This document shows, in pieces, positions 57,877 to 64,000 of a stretch of DNA of 64,000 bases (position 1 is its first letter; the number at the start of each line of letters is the position of its first letter). The translations under genes and the position numbers were made by a program. The stretch lies in the NCBI GenBank assembly GCA_025449115.1, contig JAHLKC010000082.1:62001-126000 (forward strand), read 5' to 3'. Under the pieces are notes generated by a model that had not been told where the DNA came from, did no database searches, and was given only the letters and a program-made list of their open reading frames with translations. The stretch is from Chytridium lagenaria. Taxonomy: Eukaryota > Chytridiomycota > Chytridiomycetes > Chytridiales > Chytridiaceae.

Positions 57877-60800
57877 TTAAAGAGGATCCACAGTTGAAAA
57901 GGCTTGCTGCGATGCTATTGAATGCAAGTGTCTAGTTTGCATGGATAGCTCGCAGAGCTTTATTAGCGCTTCGAGCTGGTGTTTATGAGCTGTATGTATC
58001 CGGTATACAGTTTGGGGTGTCGTTAGAACAATGACGGAGCCATTGTTATGTTCAAACGCCTTTCCAAGATCGTCATCATCAACTGTACTTTCAGGCAGAG
58101 CTATTTTGGCAGTTCGTAGCGGAATAATATGAAGGATGGACGATCGCGTCTAAAAAAGCTATAAGGAAATTTTAACGACAGAATGGGCAAACCTCCAGAA
58201 GCTGTACACTAAAGTTACTATTTGAAACGTAGAATATCGCCGATGCTGTTTTACGGGGGCTCCACCCGAAAGCTGATCTTGTGCTGAATCTGATTTTTCT
58301 CTTGTTTAAAGTAAACTTTTGCCGTGTTATGCGACTTACATGAAGGGTGGGTGAGTGATATATTGAATTGCTGAGCAGGTCGCTTTCGCCAGGTACCCAA
58401 TTCTCGATTTTGTCAAAATCTATCGAAAGATGACAGAACACAGTCGCCGCCAAAGTTATGGATAGCTTGATTGACAGCTATTTAGAGCATTATTATGTCA
58501 TTAAAAAAGTTAAAATCAAAGCTACATCTCAACAGTTGAAGAAAAGATGAAATCAATTCCGCCAAATTGGATATCTCACCATGAATATATGCTTGAAAGC
58601 ATCAGATGGGAACGTCCAGCCGACGAATACAATAGCCGCTAAGCTTGTAAGGAGAAACTGTTTTATTACCGGTTTAATAAATATGGAGGGAAGATCCTAG
58701 AAACTGACCAGAGAAAGCCGCTTAAAGCACATTAATCTAGCTTTGACAGTGGTTGCCACCGTAAAATAAATTGCAGCAAGCAAAGGATACGCATTGAAGG
58801 TACAGTAGGAACCATAGTTTGTGAACTTTCAGACTCATAAAGGAGCATTCCTTAAGTTTATCAAAAAATCGAAGAAGAGAAGAAAACTCACTTCAAGTGT
58901 TAGATCTGACCCCAAAGCAAGTGGTCCCGTCACCTTCACAACGACCCAGGTTTGGAGGCTTTGGAGAGCCAATGCAAAACACATCACGGCAAATAGCCCC
59001 AGCGTATCAAAACAAGCACTTCGCGTGTAAATATTCTTTTCCCTCCAAAATCTTTGAAAGCCGACATGCGACAAAGACCTTTAATAAAATCAGCTGCATA
59101 AACCATCTCCTCAGCTTACGTGTATATGAGAACCAATCCTGAAAAATCGAAGTAAGAGTCCTCTGAACATTTGTCGTTAGACGGTTCTTCTGCGAATTCC
59201 AAGTTCGGAATAAAGAGCAAAATGGATCCCGCAAGTAGACACACATGTAAAATCACATTTCTTCTTAGACCCCGCATAATTTGCAAGAAAAACCGAAATG
59301 CAGTGTACCCCATGAAGGCACCAATGATGGCATGGCAGAATCTCAAAGTGTCGCTAAATGCCCGCTTCGACGATATCCATTTAACTTGTTATTTGAAGCA
59401 ATGAAATATAAGCGTATGTTTTTTTTGCGATACAAGATACCTTGCCGAACGGGCTGACTTGGTGGGGGGGTATTTGAACCTCCGTAGAAAGTTGGCTTTT
59501 TCAGTTCGATAAGACTTGATCCAGCAAGAGTTGTAAATCCAAAACCATCACTAATTCCCGGCATGAATGAAGCTACCATATTCGTTTTGTTCGTTGAAAC
59601 ATAAACGTAGGGTAAAATTAGATCCCCAGTCTCAGTCAGTTCAATCGATTCAGATGAGACTCCAGAATATCCAGTGCTTGCGAACTTTGATATGTTAAGA
59701 GTCGATCTAATTTCAGGTTGGCTAAGGTTCCCAGGCGACAAATGGGGATTCTCTTTAAGGTACTGATAATGTGTAAAACATACTTAAAATGATTATCTCA
59801 TACCTGATCGATACCAATAAGTATGGTTTTCATGCAATCATACATTCCTTGACCATTTCTGGATATGGGGGGTCCTTGTGCCGGATTGTACCTGATTAAA
59901 GCCATTAATAAGAAACTGAAGAGATGTGAAAACCATTGAGGATAACTCCTGGCTATCTGAGCCCAAAACTGCTTGACGTAGCGTTTTCTCACAAAGCCTT
60001 CGTTGGATGAAGAGAGGGGTAAAGTTGAACGAACCCTTGACTTTGTGTAATCTTTTCCTGGGAGGCTAAAGAATGCGTTGTTTTAGAGATGCGGGGGCAG
60101 AAAGTGGGCCTACAAGGTAAAGTGGACGCTAATGGCCAAGCTATTCCAAACCATACGTATTTTTCACCAACCAATCCGACTTTCGAGGCCTCCATGTAAA
60201 AATCGTCAATGTCTCCGGGAGAGAGAATAGTGAAAATATAGTATGTCCGAAGTGTTTTCATTGAGGTAAAGATATTATCGAATCGTTTCGTATTGTACAT
60301 GGTCCGTGTGAGTCTAAACCTTCCAGATATTGTGATCCTGTTCTGCGCAAAAGCTTGCTCTGTTTCTACTCTAACTTTTTTGGTGTGTTAATGTGTTATG
60401 TTCAACGAATTATTATAGCAAGCGCGAGGGAAATTGGCAGCAAAAAAAAAGAGCATACCAGATTCAGATAAAGGATTATCTGATGAGTAGACTATTATGA
60501 CATTTGCCGCTTTAAAATATTGGAGCAGCTTGCTCAGATGATTTCCTAGGCCAACACCAGGTTGCATCCTAAACAAACACTTTTAAGAGGAAATTCTAAA
60601 CAGTAATCGAACCTAAAAAAATACTTGAAGTTCCGTTTATCCGAAAACGCTGGTGACGTTTGAGATGGTCCACAGAATGGTACCTGGAGACTAGTAAATA
60701 AAGGCCAGAAAGGAAATAAATTTCGAGTTTTGAGGTAAACAAAAAGATGCGGAAAAGTCTCACTTCTAGCTGTGAAGCAACACTCGCTGCAAACCTGAGA

Positions 60801-61469
60801 GCAAAATATGGGTACTGGTTTCTGTAAATTCTAAATTACCTAGTTACTCCGCTGTATCGTTCTCCGATAATTCCCACCACTATTACGAACAAATTTAAGT
60901 AATTGTATCGGTGATAAATCGTAACTAATCGTGCAATTTGATAAATAAAAGAAATAAACGATTTACCGTTTTTCTGTGTTATCGCATCATATAAAGCTGC
61001 TGACGCATAACCTCCAGAAACATACTTGAAAGCATCCGAAGGCCGAGTATACTTAAAAATATCGATCACATTGTCATTACGGGTGAAAATAAATCGTCGT
61101 CGTGCTTACCCTGTCATCCCATGTGTTGACCTTTATAAGTTCAATCTGAAGCAGACAATTTCAGCAAAACAATTGGAGCAAGTGACAAACCTTGGTGTTG
61201 GGAAGAATGGAAGGATTCGACATGACATCTCGAAGCGCCGCCTACAATTAACTCAAACTTCAGTATCCAGCCAGCGTAAGATCATACACCTCAGCGGCGA
61301 CCTCCATGCCGATCGAGTCATTGTAGTAGATTCCAGTCAAGGCGTAAGGTATTGAAAGGACAATGTTGATGGTATCCCCATCTTTCACCAAAGCAGTTAC
61401 CGCCGCAAAGAATCCTGCAGTAAGGAAGGCAAGCAGCTGCCGCCACCAGCACTGTAACCCATAATTCAT
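57877..61469 (-). CDS. class C (GABA-B-like) GPCR, tandem copy 3
   Basis: The ATG at 61469 starts MNYGLQCWWRQLLAFLTAGF (signal peptide), then DTINIVLSIPYALTG and DSIGMEVAAEV. Ligand-domain blocks: AALRDVMSNPSILPNTK, IELIKVNTWDD, YVSGGYASAALYDAI, VVGIIGERYSGV; ANVIIVYSSDNPLSESG; IFTSMKTLRTYYIFTILSPG; SKVGLVGEKYVWFGIAWPL; and a membrane-proximal domain (YSGVSSESIELTETGDLILP, FTTLAGSSLIELKKPTF). TM region: CHAIIGAFMGYTAFRFFLQI, KCSEDSYFDFSGLVLIYT, RSACFDTLGLFAVMCFALAL, SLQTWVVVKVTGPLALGSD. The tail has SAFGWSPRKTASAIFYVSNS followed by an acidic exon (STVDDDDLGKAFEHNNGSVI) ending at 57877. In copy order the tails differ most, suggesting different intracellular partners. Confidence 0.8.
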
Positions 61470-61909
61470 AGGGCCAGAGACAGCTTCCAGTACAGTTTAA
61501 ATGACTCGGTGAACATTTAGATATTTCTTTTGAAAGCAGGCTGCAGCACCAAACCTCGGGATTTTCGTTTTAGGATTTACGAGCCCGAAACCATGGGGCT
61601 AATCCGTACGTGATTTTAAGCGATCTTTAAAACATAGATTCCGAACCTAATGGATCATAATCATTTTAGCCAGTTAAGTATCCCATGTCGCTCATTTTCA
61701 TTTGATAAAGTGTGTCCTATTGCAAATAGACAGCCAAAAACCGCGATGGAAACAGAATAAACCGGCCCACAAAAGGAATGAGAGCGGGAACGTAAAACAA
61801 AAAAAGGAACTAGCAACGCTAAGAAACATCTAGGCAAGGGTTTTATGAATAAAAGCATGCATAAGAGTCGGCCAAGGATTGAAGCGAAGACGAACAGTAA
61901 AATGCAACC
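61470..61909. other. intergenic region between GPCR copy 3 and beta-tubulin
   Basis: 440 bp holding the receptor promoter and the tubulin 3' end. No gene or clear element. Confidence 0.5.
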
Positions 61910-63545
61910 TCATGACTTGACAGGTGATCCACCAACGGACGCTCGATCAGAATTCTTTTTACTAGGGGACGATGCTGGCATTCTTTGATCTTCATCGGAT
62001 TCCTCATCGACCTCTGCCACCTCGTACTGCATATACTCTGATACAAGATCAGCCATATTTGACTCGGCCTCTGTGAACTCTAACTCGTCCATTCCTTCGC
62101 CCGTATACCAATGAATGAATGCCTTTCTCCTCAACATCGCCGAAAATTGTGTTTGAACGCGCTTAAAGATTTCTTGGATAGAGGTGCTATTGCCAATAAA
62201 GGTTCCAGACATCCGAAGGCCTTTGGGTGGAATGTCGCACACTAAAAAGAAACGTGTATATGGTTAACGAGATTTAACCCTTTCAAGAGTTTAGAAAAGT
62301 CTAAAGGTAACTCACCAGCCGTCTTGACGTTATTAGGGATCCACTCGACAAAGTGCGACGAATTTTTATTTTGTACCTGCATCATGTGGTGTTCGACTTC
62401 CTTCATGCTAAGCTTTCCTCGAAAGATAGTGGCGACGGTCAGATATCTTCCGTGCCGAGGATCCGATGCCGCCATCATGTTTTTCGCATCAAACATTTGC
62501 GAGGCCAATTCGGCTACGGTAAGTTGTCGGTATTTGATGGAGCCACGCGCGGTCAATGGCGCAAAGCCGACCATGAAGAAGTGGAGACGGGGGAAAGGGA
62601 CCATATTTACCGCCAGTTTGCGGAGGTCAGCATCTATCGATGTGAGTTAAAAAAAGGTCAAGCACATAATATTCTTTGTAATAAACTTACTAAGTTGACC
62701 AGGAAATCTAAGACAAGTAGTTATGCCAGACATAACGGAGGAAACGAGATGATTGAGATCACCGTAGGTGGGGTTGTTCAGCTTAAGTGTCCTCATGCAG
62801 ATATCGTAGAGAGCCTCATTATCAATGCAAAACGTCTCATCCGAATTTTCGACGAGCTGGTGGATGGACAATGTTGCGTTATAGGGCTCCACAACAGTGT
62901 CTGAGACTTTAGGTGAAGGAACCACCGAAAACGTGCACAGCATTCTATCAGGATACTCCTCACGAATCTAAGTAATAACCGAAGTGAGTTAAGGCAAAGG
63001 TTGAGACGAAAACACAACTCTACCTTTGATACAATTAGAGAGCCCAGACCAGATCCAGTTCCACCACCAAGAGAGTGCGTAATCTGGAAACCCTGAAGAG
63101 AATCGCAAGCATCTGCCTCTTTTCTGAGAACATCTAACACTGGCTCCACAATCTCCGCGCCCTCCGTGTAATAGCCCTTGGCCCAATTGTTTCCGGCTCC
63201 AGAGTTCCCATGGACCATGTTGTCGGGCCGGAACATCTTTCCTAAGTAGCCTCCTCTCACAGCGTCAATTGTCCCAGGCTCCAAGTCAACCAAAACAGCC
63301 CTGCGCAAAGACATCAGACGAATTCAACCTTCAGCTAAAAAGGAGCCATTGCTTCCCTACCTTGGCACATATTTCCCGCCATACGCTTCGTTAAAGTAGA
63401 CATTGATACGTTCGCAACGATTGTCGATCACCCCATCGTATTGTCCAGTAGGGTCCAAACCATGTTCATCAGAGATAACCTCCCAGAACTTTGCGCCGAT
63501 CTGATTTCCACACTGACCAACTTGGACGTTTACGATTTCACGCAT
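61910..63545 (-). CDS. beta-tubulin with unusual C-terminal tail
   Basis: Microtubule subunit. Five exons fit exactly: 63361-63545, 63024-63300, 62691-62967, 62316-62633, 61910-62241. The joined frame is 1389 nt, 462 residues, with no shift. It has the GTP-binding signature [12 protein letters not shown] (residues 137-148), [30 protein letters not shown], and [19 protein letters not shown]. It starts [20 protein letters not shown]; the MREI autoregulatory motif is intact, but residue 6 is Asn where His is usual. Glu198 and Phe200 are present (DETFC), as in benzimidazole-sensitive fungi. The tail after [16 protein letters not shown] is not the usual short acidic end: it runs on as [20 protein letters not shown] and VKS, adding about 15-20 residues and net positive charge. 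It is more diverged than a typical housekeeping copy, so it may be a second, specialised isotype. Confidence 0.97.
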
Positions 63546-64000
63546 AGTTGAATTCGGGTGAGTGGTAGTTGGGCAAATGGCAAGAAGTAAGCAAGGATAG
63601 AGTCAGGAGGCCTCTTTGGAATGTTAAGAGGAGGATGTCGATGCTGATGATGAGGGAAACCTTGATCCAGAGGAAAAAGAACAAGTTTTCTATATAATAA
63701 AAGGTCGTTCCTCGCGGGGAATTGAAATGAAAGCGAGAGAACATAGGTAAGGGCCCATTTCTGGCGGTGTGAGGAAGCATTCTGATTGGGGTATTAATAA
63801 CAAAGGTCCCTTGTGATGACTGATGTGTGCACCGTATGATTTGACGACGTTGTTTTGAGCGGCTGACTCTCGACTGATAGTCATTTTAATGCGCATCAGC
63901 AACAGGTACTGGAGGTGGGAGGGTGGTGGTGGTATTACATTGAAATGTTTTTGTTGTCCGACAGGCGTCATTAAAGGTGGAACACAACCAGCACTCGTTA
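63546..64000. promoter_or_regulatory. beta-tubulin upstream region
   Basis: 455 bp upstream of the tubulin start to the window edge. An A/T-rich CTATATAATAAAAGG lies at about 63689-63703 (minus-strand CCTTTTATTATATAG), roughly 145 bp upstream. No gene is supported. Confidence 0.45.

Overview
The window is nuclear DNA from a flagellated (zoosporic) fungus, most likely Chytridiomycota. The evidence is many short GT..AG introns, a fungal-type beta-tubulin, a WSC cell-wall sensor and a CSC1 channel, found together with two cilium genes that most fungi have lost: radial spoke protein 3 (RSPH3) and the BBSome GTPase ARL6/BBS3. Gene density is high, with introns of about 50-120 bp and a few longer ones filled with minisatellites. 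Several conserved genes carry isolated one-base shifts at homopolymers, while others (beta-tubulin, the CoA-transferase) are perfectly in frame. This looks more like residual long-read indel errors than true pseudogenes.

Layout. 1-8.4 kb, minus strand: a CSC1/OSCA channel (3' end outside the window), RSPH3, and a SAM-domain membrane protein. 9.4-11.2 kb, plus: an acetyl-CoA hydrolase / 4-hydroxybutyrate CoA-transferase. 11.7-16.5 kb: a Ser/Pro/Thr-rich disordered protein, a 25-residue coding-type repeat and a long minisatellite. 16.5-31.3 kb, all plus: TMEM198-like membrane protein, Mediator MED28-like subunit, secreted Cys/Pro-rich protein, ARL6, secreted heparinase II/III-like lyase, WSC-type sensor, and a CHRAC1/Dpb3-type histone-fold protein. 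31.8-36.4 kb: prenylcysteine oxidase and carotenoid oxygenase, divergently transcribed from one 0.66-kb region.

36.4-50.3 kb is the most unusual part. A two-gene block (VIT/vWA-domain protein plus DUF4436-type membrane protein, convergent) is present twice in mirror orientation around an AT-rich centre near 43.5 kb. The DUF4436 pair has diverged strongly. The vWA pair is nearly identical from promoter through introns to about three quarters of the coding region, then diverges abruptly. This pattern suggests gene conversion (or a recent partial re-duplication) between palindrome arms. A tRNA-Gln(UUG) lies only in the left spacer.

50.4-61.5 kb, minus: three head-to-tail paralogous class C (GABA-B-like) GPCR genes separated by only 160-200 bp. 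61.9-63.5 kb, minus: a complete five-exon beta-tubulin with an unusual Ser/Lys-rich C-terminal tail.

Taken together the genes concern flagellar motility and ciliary trafficking (RSPH3, ARL6, tubulin), environmental sensing (class C GPCRs, WSC sensor, CSC1 channel), isoprenoid/carotenoid breakdown, polysaccharide degradation, and basal transcription/chromatin. Assignments rest on recognised motifs and remembered family sequences; no database search was run.
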